Assembly: GCA_009801085.1 (NCBI GenBank)
Contig: VNWV01000008.1
Coordinates: 124,001 to 188,000, forward strand
Reading direction: 5' to 3'
DNA from: Lasiodiplodia sp. COLG20
Taxonomy: Eukaryota; Ascomycota; Dothideomycetes; Botryosphaeriales; Botryosphaeriaceae
Length of the DNA: 64,000 nt
Shown: in pieces, positions 23,432 to 35,314 of the stretch
How the letters are laid out: each line of letters begins with the position of its first letter
Position numbering within the stretch: the first letter of the stretch is position 1
Notes under the pieces: generated by a model
The model's input: the letters and a program-made list of their open reading frames with translations, nothing else
Database searches by the model: none
Told to the model about the DNA's origin: nothing
Made by a program: the position numbers and the translations under genes

Positions 23432-25719
23432 ATGTGGTTCACGACTGTGGCATCTCTCGCCCTATTGGCTGCGAGTGGTAGGTCAATCCCTGTGACACGA
23501 CATGACGGACAGGCACAATGCTGACTCACCCATCTTGAGGCTCTGCGCGGCTCTTAACCGTTCCAACGGTTCCTTTCGAGCCCGCAAACGGCTCCTTACC
23601 GATCGGCAATCTCCGCTCCATCGTCGTCGACGAGAGATACGCCGACGCCGTGGATGAAGATGGAGAAACGCTCATCCCACCCACCTTGCTGGAATTCGCC
23701 CAGACCTTTGCCACGGACTTCAGCAACACCTTCGACGCGAACCTGACGCTGTCGACTGGCACGGCCGCTGGACCAGACTCCATCTTCTTGACCTTGGATA
23801 ACGCCACCGACTTTCTCGATGCTGCCGGCCGCCATACGTCTGAGGGCTACAGCCTCTCGATCTCGAGCGACAAAGGCATCACCATCGCCGGCGCCAGCCC
23901 GCTCGGAGCGTGGTGGGGAACGCGCACGCTGCTGCAGGCCGCCGTCCTCAACAACGGCAGCATCCCCACGGGCACTGCCGTCGACGCTCCGGGATGGGGC
24001 ACGCGCGGCGTTATGCTCGACGCCGGACGGCACTACTACCCGCCCGAGTTCCTGATCGAGCTGTGTTCGTACCTCAGCTTCTTCAAACAGAACACGTTCC
24101 ACCTGCACCTGAGCGACAACATGGGTAGCGTCTATCTGGACGACTACGACTTCATGATGAGCCTCTACGCCGCCTTCCGCCTTGACTCGGACGCCTCAGA
24201 CCTCGCCGGCCTCAACCGCCGCCAAAACGAGTCGTACACGCGCGACGTCTTCGAGCACATCCAGCAATCCTGCGCCTCCCGCGGCGTGACCGTCATCCCG
24301 GAGATCGAAACCCCCGGCCATGCGCTCGTCCTCACGCAATGGAAGCCCGACCTCGCCCTGTCGTCCGACTACAGCATGCTCAACCTCTCGCACCCCAACA
24401 CGCTTCCCACCGTGCAGTCCATCTGGCGCGAATTCCTGCCGTGGTTCCACAGCAAAACCGTGCACATCGGCGCCGACGAATACGACGCCGACCTCGCCGC
24501 CGACTACAACGACTTCGTCATCGCGCTGGCCGACTTCATACAATCCGAGTCCTCCAGCGGGCGACAGACCATCCGCATCTGGGGCACCTTCCCGCCGTCC
24601 GCCTCCTACACCAACAACATTCCCCCCACCGCCGACAGCGGCGTCTCGATCCAGCACTGGGAGTTCTTCGAAGACAACCCTTTGTACGACTACATCGCCA
24701 ACGGCTTCGACGTGCTCAACTCGGACGACGCCTTCTACATCGTCAACAAGTGGTCCGGCTCGTACCCGCAGTCGCTCAACCGCACCCGCATCTTCCACGG
24801 CAACCCAGCCACCGGCGGCGCGTACGCGCCCTACGTCTTCGACACGCGCAACGCGTCGAACAACCCGCCGCGCGACGAGCCCCGCGTCCTGGGCCACGTC
24901 GCCGCGCTGTGGAACGACTGCGGGCCCAACGCGACCGTCTACAGCGAGGCGTATTACGCGTGGCGCGACAACCTGCCCGCGCTGGCGGATAAGCAGTGGG
25001 GTGGAGATATCGCGGAGGACGAGTACGACGGCGTTTTTGCGAAGCTGCACAGAGCCGTCCCGGCGCAGAACCTCGACCGCGCGATCGCGTCCGCTTCGTC
25101 CACGATATTGAGCTATGCGTTCGCGGACGTCGCCGCTGAGGGCGTGACGGCAGTCCCGGACGCCAGCGGGAACGGGTACGATGGCGCTGTCGTCGGCGGC
25201 GGGGAGGCGTGCGGGGTCCAAAGCGGTGCGCCGGCGGCCAACGGTGGCGGTGGTGGTAACGGCTCGACGGCAGCGCTGCGGCTCGACGGCTCCTGCTTCG
25301 TCCAAACGCCGCTGCAGTCCAAGGGCCGCTCGTACACGCTGTCCTTCGCCGTTTATCCCGATGCCGAGTATACTCCTGGCGGCGCGCTCTTCACCGGCGC
25401 CGACTCGGCCCTGCTCGCCGGCAACGGCTCCGATCCGAGCGTCATGCTCGTCGCGAGCGGGTACGCTTTCGCGCTTAATTACAGCCTGCCGGTGGGGCAG
25501 TGGAGCGCGGTGAAGTTGGTTGGCGAGGGCAATCGGACGTTTTTGGAGGTGGAGGGCGAGGCAGAGGAGGCGGGGCGCATGGAGTTCATCACGAAGATGG
25601 GGATTTTGGGGAATAGTTTTGTGTGGGAGGGGATCGCGGTCGAGGCGCCCTTGGGCAGGATTGGGGAGGGGTTTGTGGGGTGGGTGAGGGATGTGGTGGT
25701 AAGGGATGGGGCTGTGTGA
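23432..25719 (+). CDS. Secreted GH20 beta-N-acetylhexosaminidase with C-terminal LamG-like domain
   Basis: Exons 23432-23477 and 23540-25719 (741 aa). Exon 1 encodes a signal peptide, MWFTTVASLALLAASG. A GH20b-like N-terminal domain (to about aa 170) is followed by the TIM barrel. GTRGVMLDAGRHYYPPEFL, FHLHLSDN and VIPEIETPGH are GH20 blocks, and HIGADEYD (about aa 325-332) carries the catalytic Asp-Glu pair. From about aa 560 a concanavalin/LamG-type beta-sandwich begins (YAFADVAAEGVTAVPDASGN...), an uncommon fusion for this family and probably a carbohydrate-binding extension. The enzyme releases terminal GlcNAc/GalNAc, for example from chitin oligomers, outside the cell. Confidence 0.92.
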
Positions 25720-27014
25720 GAAGAGAGAGAGAATTACTTGAGCAGAGCGTGTTCGATTGGGGGGGAAATGTCACGTGTTTGTGGGTGGCTAGACTGGATA
25801 TGTTTTAAGTATCCGAAGGAAGGTGTTCGATGATGAGCGGAAAATGCTGTCGACTGGTTCAGTGTGTTTTAATAGACGCTGGCGTACCGCTTGGGTTCGT
25901 TTAGGGCTCTCTCGGCGGTCCCAAATCAGTAATGAAGGGATGATCAGGTGAAAGACGTGGGATTGATGTCTGGTCTGTGATAACAAGAGAAAAGAAAATG
26001 ATATCCCGTGCCATCTTTTGGTATGAAGCTGGTGTGTAAACTTTGTTTTGGAAATGCATGAAGTCAGGGTATGGTGTCAGATTTTGAAAACATTTCCGTG
26101 AATTATTAATCCGTCAAGTTACATTTCTTTGCTTTCATCCTCTCCCATCATATGACATCGAACCGTTCTGTGTCTGCAGAATGTGCGTAACGCTGACGAT
26201 TACACTGCATCGGCAACCAAAGTGGCACCACTGGAATACCCGGAGACAATCAACGAACCAAGCCGACGTAATGTCTACCAAGGAGGACCTGCCAATTATT
26301 CACATGCTTTCTTCAAGTAAGTTCCGTCTGCAGTAAGTGTGCATTCACAGCAAATCTCTGGAAAATAGATGTTCACGGTTCTGTCACACAATAGGCTAGA
26401 CAAATATAGAACACGTCATTAAATTTCCGAGCCCGCAAATGCGTAGGACGTACCTCGGCCATATAGCTCACATTCTGCATTCTTTCCAAGGGGGCGGGAA
26501 TGCGGAGGTGGCGCTACATCCTGGCCTGTCTCCAAAATCCACGGAGCGCGACGTGCTCATCCCAAATAGGAAAATGATCGGGTTGGGTCCACAAATCGAG
26601 GAGTGCACTGACGAACTTCCTCCCTGGGCAAGGACCAGGTGGTACACCTTCTACCAACCTCTATAATTCGATCGGCGCCGTCTCGTTGTATCTCGCTCCC
26701 CCGAATATAGTGTTGCAAGGTGATATCACTTCATCCAGGGCAGTTCCAGCTGACGCTTCTGACACATTACATCAACGGGCGTCGACACATGTGCCGTAAA
26801 GACTGATCTAGATGCTCCAAATTCTCGTACACGCTACGAGAGAGATGGTCCCTCTATAAAGGCCCGATCTTCGAGCATCAGGGGCTCAGGAGATGGACCG
26901 CGCAGACATAGTAGTATAAAGGTCTCTTGGTTTACGTTCGAGGTTCAGCAGCCAGCGCCAGGGTTGCGACGGCCAACATCACTTCGTTTCCTTACGTGAG
27001 GGAGGTCATTCAAG
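25720..27014. other. 1.3-kb intergenic region upstream of the protease gene
   Basis: No supported gene or repeat. The frame at 26439-26666 has no homology I recognise. The last 170 bp hold two TATA-like boxes (listed separately). Confidence 0.5.
26855..26920 (+). promoter_or_regulatory. TATA-like boxes upstream of the S8 protease
   Basis: TATAAA occurs at 26855-26860 and 26915-26920, the latter 95 bp before the start codon. The spacing suits a core promoter. The role is inferred from position only. Confidence 0.5.
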
Positions 27015-28556
27015 ATGAAGCCTTCTCTTTTCGTCCTCTTTACCGCCGTTCTCGGCGCCCTCGCAGCACCCATCTCTGAACAGTCTAGCGAGCAGGGTCA
27101 GAGAAAACAATATGACATCGTCATGGCTCCACATGTAGACATACATGGGACGCTTAGCCGTTTACACCTGAACGTTGTCCTGGAGAGAGTCTTTGCTTCC
27201 TTTGAAAATCGGTTTTTCAAGGGCTTCTCGACCCACATGACGCCAGCAGAGGTTACGCTTCTACGCACCGTGTCGCACATGCTGGCCATCGGCGAAGTCA
27301 CCGATGTCCACCCTGCTGCATCCCGCAACGATGCTCCGTGGGGCCTGCAGCGCATCTCGCAGAAGGACACCATTCGTAGCAACACTTATCCCTTGGACCG
27401 GAAGTGAGTTCTCTCGTCTCTCCACACAACCACAGATCCGAGTAGCTGACATACCACTGCCAGGTTCAAATACACCTGGGACGGCACCTCGACCCTGGGC
27501 AAGGGCGTCGATGCCTACGTCCTCGACACAGGCATCGTCACGACGCACCAGGAATTCGGCAACCGCGCCACCATGGGCTACAGCTACTGGAAAGATAACA
27601 TGACCGACGGGCACGGGCACGGTACGACATACATCTACACCCTCTCTCCACATTTCTTCTTCTTCGACACAACCTCCTTCTAATACACCATTGCTGCTGA
27701 TCCAGGCACCCACTGCGCCGGCACCATCGGCGGCGCCACCGTCGGCGTGGCCAAGAACGCGAACCTGATCGGCGTCAAGGTGCTGCCGGACGACGGGCCC
27801 GGGCCCTCGACGTCACTGCTGGCCGGCCTCAACTACGTCGCGCGTCGTCATCATGATCGATCTGCTCAGAAGGACTTCGTCGCGTCGGTGATATCGCTGT
27901 CGCTGGCGTTTGGGGACCGCTCGAAGCCGGTCGAGGCGGCGATACAGAAGCTCGTCGAGGGGGGCGTGCATGCTGCTGTAAGTTTTTGACTCCTCTTCTT
28001 CGCTTTTTCCCCCCCGCTCTCCCGTCTTCCTTTTACTTCCCTCTACCCACCCCCCACCACCACCAAAACAACCCACTAACACTCAACCCAGCTCGCCGCC
28101 GGCAACGACCGCCAAGACGCGTGTTCGCACTCGCCCTCCGCCCTCGGCGGCGCGCGCTCCACCGTCCCTGTCGTCACCGTCGGCGCATCCACCTTCGACG
28201 ACCGCATCGCGCCCTTCTCTGACTACGGTCCCTGCGTCGACGTCTTCGCGCCGGGCGTGTGGGTCGCGTCGGCCGGCATCGCGTCCAACGACGAATACAC
28301 GGTCAAGTCCGGCACGAGCATGGCGACGCCGCACGTCGCGGGCTTGATGGCGTACAGGGTGACGACGACGGGCAAGGGCGAGATGGCCGGGCAGAGGATG
28401 GGGCCGAAGGAGGTGAAGAGGTGGTTGGTGGAGGGGGCGGCGAGGGGGGTCCTCAGGGAGAAGGCGGATGGGAGTGGGAAGAGCCCGCAGAGTCCGTTGG
28501 TTGTGGCGTTTAATGGGGTTGCGGGGGCGGCGAGGGGTGGGGGGTTGTTTGGGTGA
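27015..28556 (+). CDS. Secreted subtilisin-like serine protease (S8, proteinase-K type)
   Basis: Exons 27015-27403, 27464-27621, 27706-27977, 28092-28556 (427 aa). A signal peptide (MKPSLFVLFTAVLGALA) precedes an I9-type inhibitor prodomain (about aa 30-100, QYDIVMAP...). The catalytic triad is complete: Asp in VLDTGI (about aa 149), His in GHGTHCAG (about aa 184, formed across intron 27622-27705) and Ser in GTSMATPHVAG (about aa 349). The oxyanion Asn is in LAAGND. Exon junctions restore each motif exactly, so the splicing is well supported. It is probably an extracellular alkaline protease matured by autocleavage of the prodomain. The C-terminus is Gly-rich and slightly longer than proteinase K. 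Confidence 0.94.
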
Positions 28557-28766
28557 GGGGGAGAGAGAGGGGGGGTAGTGTGCTGTATGTTGATGTTGGT
28601 TGGGGGATAGTAAAGATTAATGTACGTTTGTAGATGGGGACCAAGAAAACAAAAAAGACGGAATGGGAGGCTTTAGTGATGGAGTTGTAAGTAGTTAGGA
28701 ACAGTTGTGTAAAATCCTCTTAATGTAATCTCACGGCAGTAGGTGTTTGTCCTATGACTTTTGCGT

Positions 28767-28827
<61 letters not shown>

Positions 28828-29415
28828 CTATAATATCTTGTACTTCAGCAGCGATTAGATATTAGTAGACAGCTTAAGTTTCATATCGAAGATTTTCCTG
28901 CTTGAGGGCCAAGTGAAAGTGCTTCACAGGCGCGTATGCATGCCAGCGCACAGCCTCCTTTAGCATAGCATCCAGTGGGGTCGCGAAGAGCTGAACTGAT
29001 ATGACCGTTTTCGAGCAAGGCAGCACTTGAATAGTTTCTAAACTTAGGGCTTCGAGTAGTTGTTATAAAATTTTTCTCTTCCAATTACGCAAAGCAGAAT
29101 TCAAATCGCATTATTTTCCTCATGTCTCCACTAAGTATTGTAGTTCTGGTAGATAGGAGCCTGGATGCGCGAAAAGAAACGCCGAGTCATTGGCATACCG
29201 GAGTTACCACCGCCCGTTCAGTGCGTGTTCATTCTTTTATTTTTCTTGTTGTATGTATCGCACTAGTCTAAGGAAAGTTCTTTTGCCGAAGGGATCGCAG
29301 GCCACGTCACAAAGCCTACTTATTGATGTGTGCCGCCACCGGCGTCTGAAGTGGCGCATCCTTCATCTTTCAGAACCATAGATGCAGTTGTTCATCGTTG
29401 TCAACACCAACGGCC
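28557..29415. other. Intergenic region containing a 56-nt poly(T) tract
   Basis: G-rich 3' flank of the protease, then poly(T) at 28769-28824, then unremarkable sequence up to the HET gene. No gene is supported. Confidence 0.5.
28769..28824. repeat. Uninterrupted 56-nt poly(T)
   Basis: Fifty-six consecutive T bases as written, the longest homopolymer in the window. It could be the poly(A) end of a minus-strand retroposed sequence or simple slippage; assembly length may be inexact. Confidence 0.9.
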
Positions 29416-31848
29416 ATGCCAGAATCTCCATCCCAGAAGGAAGATGATCGCGTTTACTTTACGTCCGCGCGCGATCCTAGGATACTGGGAGGCAATCTTG
29501 TCCTGTGGGAAAACTCGGCGAAATCTGCAACAGGGATCGAAAGTGCAGACAACTCCACAAAGCCAGTGCAAAGCAACGGTGATATTTGCAAAATTTGCTC
29601 TCGATTTCTGGTACTGGACGATCTTCAAACGCTCCATTCCTTCCGGAAAGCCAAAAAGGACGGGGAAGTTGGTTTCAATGATATTGGCAGGAACGATTAT
29701 CCTCGCTGGTGGGCGGGAAACATCATCCATGAAAGCGAAGCTACTCCTCCAGAGTTACCGGAGCTGTCAAGGTCGACTCACCCCAAATGTAAATTTTGCC
29801 AAGCGTTGAAAAACGCATTTTCCCACTTATATGGGAAACATGAGTGGTGGAAGGAGTCAAATGAACCACTCATATTCCGGATTCAATACCTATGGGACGC
29901 TCAAGGAATAGGAGAGACGTGGACTCAAACCAAGAAACCCTTGAAACGGTTTAAACATGCTCCAAGATTGAGCCTCTGGTCAATTCGTGTCAGCGTCAGT
30001 CACACCCACCTATGCCCGAAGACAAACAATTTCTTTGAGTTCAGAATATCATCGAATCACGGTATATCAGCCCCATGTCCACCAGAGCTAGCCTATTCTG
30101 ACATGTCTTCTGAAGGTGTCTGCAGGAATTGGCTCGGGATATCGCTGTCCTCGATTCAAGAAGGTCCTCATGACTGCGAAGCCAATATGATTGCGGTCAG
30201 AAAGTGGTTGAAGAGCTGCGAAGAGGAACATTCTCTCCAAAAAACTACTAACCCGGATAATCTTCCAACTCGCCTAATCGAATTGACTCCGAAACAACAG
30301 GCCTGCGAGGAGAACGACTCTCCTGCGACCATTAGAGCTAATCTTGTCGACGTCCGCGAGATCCTCCATCGATCTACTGGAAGTACAGAACCCCCAAAAT
30401 ACGCTTGTCTGAGCTACTGCTGGGGGTCAGAGCCTGGAATGCTCAAGACGACGCCCGCAACACTGGAAAGCCACCGAAACGAAATTCTGATGGAGGAAAT
30501 GCCCCAAGCCTACCGCGATGCCATAAAACTTTGTCAGAAACTCGGCATTAGGTACCTGTGGATCGACGCACTCTGCATTGTTCAGAAAGATCAGCACAGC
30601 CAGACAGATGAAGGTCATATCGACTGGGAGAGGGAGTCCGTAAAAATGAGCGATATTTATGCGCACTCGGTCGTAACTTTTGGCGCGGCCGCCACATGCT
30701 CACCCTCCGACTCCTTTCTGCAACGAGAGCCCAATCAGTCTTTCGAAGTAGAATTCCGATCTTTAATTGACGCTCAAATATGCGGAACATACAACATCGC
30801 TCTTTCCAGTGAATACGAGGAAGAGCCTATCTACTCGGAACTGGCGACTTCAATGTGGAACACGCGCGGATGGGTCTGGCAAGAGCAGATGGTATCACAA
30901 CGACTGATTGTCTTCGGGGCGAAGATGATCCATGTTCAATGCCATGATTGCATACTCTCTGAAAACGAAATGGAACCGATTGGCGGACCAAGCTCTTGGT
31001 ACCTTCATAGTTCTGATTGGTTTCCACGCTCGCTGAAGGGGTCTGGATGGACGAACGTCATATCCGAGTTCTCACAAAGAAAGCTCTCGTATTCTCAAGA
31101 CAGACTGAGTGCCGTTGCTGGACTTGCAAGAAAACTCATGAAGGAAAAGGAAGTTGCAGCAGAGCCGGCCCAGTATCTTGCAGGATTGTGGCTGAATGAT
31201 CATCTTTGCACGGAGATGATGTGGAGGCTGTGTGACCACAAGCCATCCTTCGAAGACATGATCGAATCATTGAGCAATAGGCACAAGTATATAGCTCCAT
31301 CTTGGAGTTGGGCTTCCAGGAACCTGGCCGTGACTGGTGCGGCATACACTGGGTATCGCAATCCGGATCTTACAGTACTTGACCACGATGTTCAAGCAGC
31401 TTTCTCGGACCCCTTGGTGATGGTCAAATATGGATCTTCTATCACTCTACGAGCCAGTTCGACTCCAATTCCGCATAGACCCAGTCATGGTAATTTCGAA
31501 GATAGGTCGCCGCGTTTCTGCTCTTCTTGGCAGTTCAGTCTCACAGCATCGAGTACCATCACATACTACCTCGATTGGGATCCACGGAAAAGCAAATATG
31601 ACAAAGGAGAACCCGAGGCCCAGCTTGTTCTCCTCCGCACAGCGGGGCTTATGGATGATGGATTCCCACTTAACGGCTGTATGACTGGCAGCGTAGGGCT
31701 AATACTATTGCCCGCTACTTGTCACCCTGATACCGTACTCTATAGAGTAGGAACTTTCCGCATCGATTACGATGCATGCGAGTCAGAGCCTGAGTCGAAA
31801 GTTGAACCATATCTCCCTTGGCAAGTTAGAGATTTCAAGATTATATGA
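29416..31848 (+). CDS. HET-domain (heterokaryon incompatibility) protein A
   Basis: Single exon, 810 aa. The frame is open further upstream, but the first ATG is at 29416 (MPESPSQKEDD). An N-terminal Cys-containing region (CKICSRF, HPKCKFCQAL) is typical of HET proteins. The HET domain spans about aa 327-480 with YACLSYCWG, MPQAYRDAIKLCQKLGIRYLWIDALCIVQ and SDIYAHSVVTFGAAA, followed by RGWVWQEQMVSQRLIVF. The C-terminal half is family-typical and unconserved. HET proteins trigger cell death when partnered with incompatible alleles or activated NLRs, and domains of this family are structurally related to TIR. No break is seen. Confidence 0.93.
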   Translation: MPESPSQKEDDRVYFTSARDPRILGGNLVLWENSAKSATGIESADNSTKPVQSNGDICKICSRFLVLDDLQTLHSFRKAKKDGEVGFNDIGRNDYPRWWAGNIIHESEATPPELPELSRSTHPKCKFCQALKNAFSHLYGKHEWWKESNEPLIFRIQYLWDAQGIGETWTQTKKPLKRFKHAPRLSLWSIRVSVSHTHLCPKTNNFFEFRISSNHGISAPCPPELAYSDMSSEGVCRNWLGISLSSIQEGPHDCEANMIAVRKWLKSCEEEHSLQKTTNPDNLPTRLIELTPKQQACEENDSPATIRANLVDVREILHRSTGSTEPPKYACLSYCWGSEPGMLKTTPATLESHRNEILMEEMPQAYRDAIKLCQKLGIRYLWIDALCIVQKDQHSQTDEGHIDWERESVKMSDIYAHSVVTFGAAATCSPSDSFLQREPNQSFEVEFRSLIDAQICGTYNIALSSEYEEEPIYSELATSMWNTRGWVWQEQMVSQRLIVFGAKMIHVQCHDCILSENEMEPIGGPSSWYLHSSDWFPRSLKGSGWTNVISEFSQRKLSYSQDRLSAVAGLARKLMKEKEVAAEPAQYLAGLWLNDHLCTEMMWRLCDHKPSFEDMIESLSNRHKYIAPSWSWASRNLAVTGAAYTGYRNPDLTVLDHDVQAAFSDPLVMVKYGSSITLRASSTPIPHRPSHGNFEDRSPRFCSSWQFSLTASSTITYYLDWDPRKSKYDKGEPEAQLVLLRTAGLMDDGFPLNGCMTGSVGLILLPATCHPDTVLYRVGTFRIDYDACESEPESKVEPYLPWQVRDFKII

Positions 31849-32378
31849 TACGGATTGGGGTCCACAGTCCTCTTTTGGTATCTTGGCTGGCGGTATATGA
31901 CTTATAGTGTGTGTATGTTCAAATATTTGGAAATTTTATTCATGGGGCCTACATCTCGTTTTGTGAAAGATAAACTTGACCAACATTCTTCGACTGTTTC
32001 CTACTCTTATACACAACCATCCTCCTGTCACCGGCCGGCAAAATGAATGAATGAAGTATAGGTGGTGAGATATACGAGAGGTTTGCCTTGGTGTTGAAGA
32101 AAAGGCGATGAAACGCGGCAACAACAGCGAGCAATAGGCATGAGTATTCATGAGATTTAATAATATACCACTTTATTTGCCGGTTCCTCCACCATTCTAC
32201 CAACGATGGTACAGTACCTAGGCAGAGGGTTTTCGTAGAGTTATTCTCCACCGGCAATATCCTTAGCACAAATTATCACACGCCTATGTTCCCCCAGATG
32301 CATAGACAAGCCGCCGAAATCACCAGAGTGCAGCTCCCCAAAACTCACCAGTGGAACGCAAGGCCTGTGCAAAGAATA
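31849..32378. other. Convergent spacer between HET-A and AIM6
   Basis: 3' flanks of two converging genes. Nothing else is supported. Confidence 0.5.
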
Positions 32379-33766
32379 CTAGTTGCAAATGGTAATACCA
32401 AGTACAGTACAAAACCTCCAATCCCACCTCACCGCCGTCGTCAGCTCATCCACATTCAACACGCCCACCCCACTCTCCACCAACGTCTCCCAAACCCGAT
32501 TCCGCAACACCACCGGCCACCCCGGCGTCCCCCAATACCTCGACACCAAGCCCCTCTCAGCCGCGAGCGCGACCTGCCTCCTTACCACCCCCGCCTGCCG
32601 CCCGCTCAACCCCCGCAACCCCACCCTCCCACCAACCGCCTCGCTCAGCTTCGCACTCGCATAATACGAGTTCCGCGCGTCGTACACCACCTCCTCCCCC
32701 TCCAACCCCCCCAGCGGCGCATCAAAAAACACATCCCTCACCCCCAGCCCCTCCGCCTCAACCGCCTCCACCCCCACCGCCCCCGTCACCACCACCGTCA
32801 CCGGCCGCACCACCCTCTTCCGCTCCGCCTCGCTCCAGAACGTCAACCACCCCCTCTCCCGCAGCGGCGCCAACTCTCGCCGCACGACGGCTTCCCACAG
32901 CGCGGCGTCGCGCTCCTTGAAGTCGAGCAGCAGGACCAGCGTCGTCGCTGGACTACTCGCGTAGACACCGACGGGTGGCGTGGCGGTCGAGTTCGCCGGG
33001 TTCGCGTTCGCGGCGGAGAGGATGGCGACGAGGGGCTCGATGTAGAGCGCGCGGAGGGTGCGGGCGGGGTCGAGGTCGGGGGTGGGGCGGGTGTGGCCGA
33101 CCAGCGGACTCGCATTCCACCTACTCACCTCGTCCCCCTCCGAAGAAGGCAGTGGTGCAGGTGCAGGCAGCCAAACATCCGCCTCCACCCCGACGCAGCC
33201 GGCTGCCAGCGCGGAGAAGAGCGGGACGGGGCGCCAGTAGTCGTTGTGGCTGTGGCAGGGGACGGGGGTGACGCCGCTGCGGGCGGCGGTGAAAAGGCTC
33301 AGCCAAGCGGACGATGATGACGAGGTGTCGGCGGGCCCACGCCAGGTGGAGAGGAGGGTTTGCAGGCGGGCAGATTGGGGGTCAGCGGGGGGTGCAAGGT
33401 GGGATAGGAGGATGGTGGTGAGAGTGAGGTATATACTGTGTATGCTTTGGGTCAGTGGGAGGTGAGGCTGGAGAGAAATGGGAGGGGAAGATGGTGTTGA
33501 GGGAAGGTGGCTTACAGGTAGAGGCTGATGGCGACGACGCCGATGATGAGAAGGGCGACGAGGATGATGCGGCGGCGCCTCTGGGCTGGCCAGCAGTGGC
33601 GTCGGCGGCGGTGGCGGGTGTGTGATGGGCTGAGCTTGAAGTTCTGGAAGGTGGAGTGTAGGGTTGGAGGGGTTGCGGGCTGGTGGCGCTCCTCGTCTGG
33701 TGTGCTGAGGAGTTCGTCGGCGCTCTGGTATGAGTCTGAGTCATAGTCGTCGTCGTAATACGCCAT
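32379..33766 (-). CDS. AIM6: Altered inheritance of mitochondria protein 6 homologue (PI-PLC-like fold)
   Basis: Exons 33516-33766 and 32379-33435 (435 aa), starting at the ATG of MAYYDDDYDSDSYQSADELL. A single membrane helix lies at about aa 65-84 (RIILVALLIIGVVAISLY), continued across the intron. The diagnostic block PCHSHNDYWRPVPLFSALAAG (about aa 143) is followed by VGVEADVWL and, near the C-terminus, WGTPGWPVVLRNRVWETL and GVGVLNVDEL. These are hallmarks of the AIM6 family, related to the phosphatidylinositol-phospholipase-C TIM barrel. The yeast name comes from a mitochondrial-inheritance screen and the biochemical activity is unsettled. A GTGAGT at the end of the SSEGDE block looks like a donor but is not needed, because the frame reads through. 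Confidence 0.9.
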
Positions 33767-34799
33767 GGTCGAAGTCAATGGGATGATAGATGAGAGGGGA
33801 AGCGGAAAGGCGAGTTTGGAAGCGAGGCTGGTGGGGCGGGATGAAGTGCAAAAAGGGTGTACGACTTATACGAAATCCTGAGACCATATGCTACAATCTA
33901 CCTACAGTATTCTGTTTTAGCGTTGGTATGTTGGGGTCGAACACGGAATCCAGCCGCTGTACTCAGACGTTAACCAAGGAACCAAGTGTCGCAAGGCTAA
34001 GACAAAAAGCGTCATGATACGATCTGAGCAGAACCTTTTCTGTTTCATATCGAAGTGGAAGAATCACCACTAACAGTTGCATCAAGCTGAGCCGCATGTC
34101 TTAAACGGTCCCTGCTGTGCAGCGGGAATAATAAGCGACCGACTTTCTTATTGGATCATTACACTGGCCGTTGCATCTCAGGGATGCTCATTGGGTAGTA
34201 CTTATGCGGCTGAGGGTACATGCATTACGGGATTCGCTACCACTATACGGGAGTCACTCAACAAATTTACGGAGAGTCGCAGCCATAGATAGGCAGGGAA
34301 GGATCTCAGGGCAGGTAAATCGTCACTAGATAAAATCGACCACAAAGTTTTACCATACTATGAATGAGCGCTGGAATGTGCTGGCTCTAGCGAGTGTTTA
34401 ATCTTTGTCTGTGGTGATTCAGACTCAGATGCTCATATGTGGGGGTCAAGTTTTGGCGCGCTTACCGTTGTGCCTGCGTGGTTACAAATGCAAGTTCGGT
34501 TCTACCAGATCGGGCCCGTCCTTCCGGCTCAAGCACCCATGTTGTGTGCGCCTGGATGCAAGGTGGAGATGTGAAGCCACACTTTAGGCAAGGCACGCAC
34601 CAACATCTAGAACCCACGTCTCCGTGCGTTTTGCAAATAGATCTGTCTGGCCACTCACTGCACTGGTAACTTGTGTTAATAATGCACACCGGTGACCCTC
34701 ATTTCCATCCTTCAATATTCTTGTGTACGGGTAGTTAAATCTTGCAGTACGTGGATCAACTTCCTGTTGGATTCTGTGCTCTTCAAGCTTAATGCTGTG

Positions 34800-35115
34800 G
34801 CCTCCCTGGAAGGATCTACTCCTAGATCCTACAGAATGAAAATCGTCTTAATGAAGTTAGCGCTGCCGATTTCGCTGTACCACATCTCCGTTGCACCATG
34901 TAACCACCCCGGAAGAACCCATTCATAGTTCCTATAGAAGCAAAACAGTAGCACTTAGGCATCCCAGCACTACCCATTTCTTTATGCCGCATTGCCATCA
35001 TACAAACTTGCCTTCCTCAAAGGATCTATCTTGGCTTCTACAAAGCCAAAACAGTGACATGATATCGTACGAACGTCAGCGCTGCCAATCCTTTTGTGCC
35101 TAAACATCGCACGAT
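34800..35115. repeat. Three diverged tandem copies, period about 107-111 bp
   Basis: A shared core (AGCRCTRCCNATTYCTNTRTRCC-like) appears at 34859-34882, 34966-34989 and 35077-35100. A second shared block (TTCTAYARAGCMAAACAGT-like) lies about 40-50 bp before each core in the second and third copies, with a weaker match in the first. Divergence is about 30%, so this is an old array. Confidence 0.65.
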
Positions 35116-35213
35116 GGATCTGCCTGGTCCTCTGCACGGGCCTGAGGTCACGAGTATGAGACCAAGCTGAAGTTCTAGCATGATCTCAGGCAACGGGAAT
35201 GGCTATCGAACAG

Positions 35214-35224
35214 TATATATATAT
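35214..35224 (+). promoter_or_regulatory. TATA-type element upstream of the small secreted protein
   Basis: An alternating TATATATATAT run about 90 bp before the start codon at 35315. The position fits a core promoter. Confidence 0.5.
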
Positions 35225-35314
35225 GAGGGTGTTCTCTACGACTTTCTTGCTCAAATCAAACACAACCTTTCTCCGCCGACACACCCTACAGTCTACCAAC
35301 TCACGAAGTTCACC

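Larger units (their letters stand above)
33767..35314. other. 1.5-kb intergenic region with decayed tandem repeats
   Basis: No supported gene. The right half holds at least three diverged copies of a repeat of about 107-111 bp (listed separately), followed by the promoter of the small secreted protein. Confidence 0.55.

Noticed and set aside
24196..25305. Long minus-strand open frame (369 codons) opposite the GH20 gene
   Set aside because: It lies wholly inside a strongly supported GC-biased coding exon; such antisense frames arise from codon bias, and it is Arg/Val/Gly/Asp-rich without domains.
33107..33126. Apparent intron with GTGAGT donor in AIM6
   Set aside because: It would be only about 20 nt, far below the shortest introns here (44 nt), and the frame reads through it with sensible protein.
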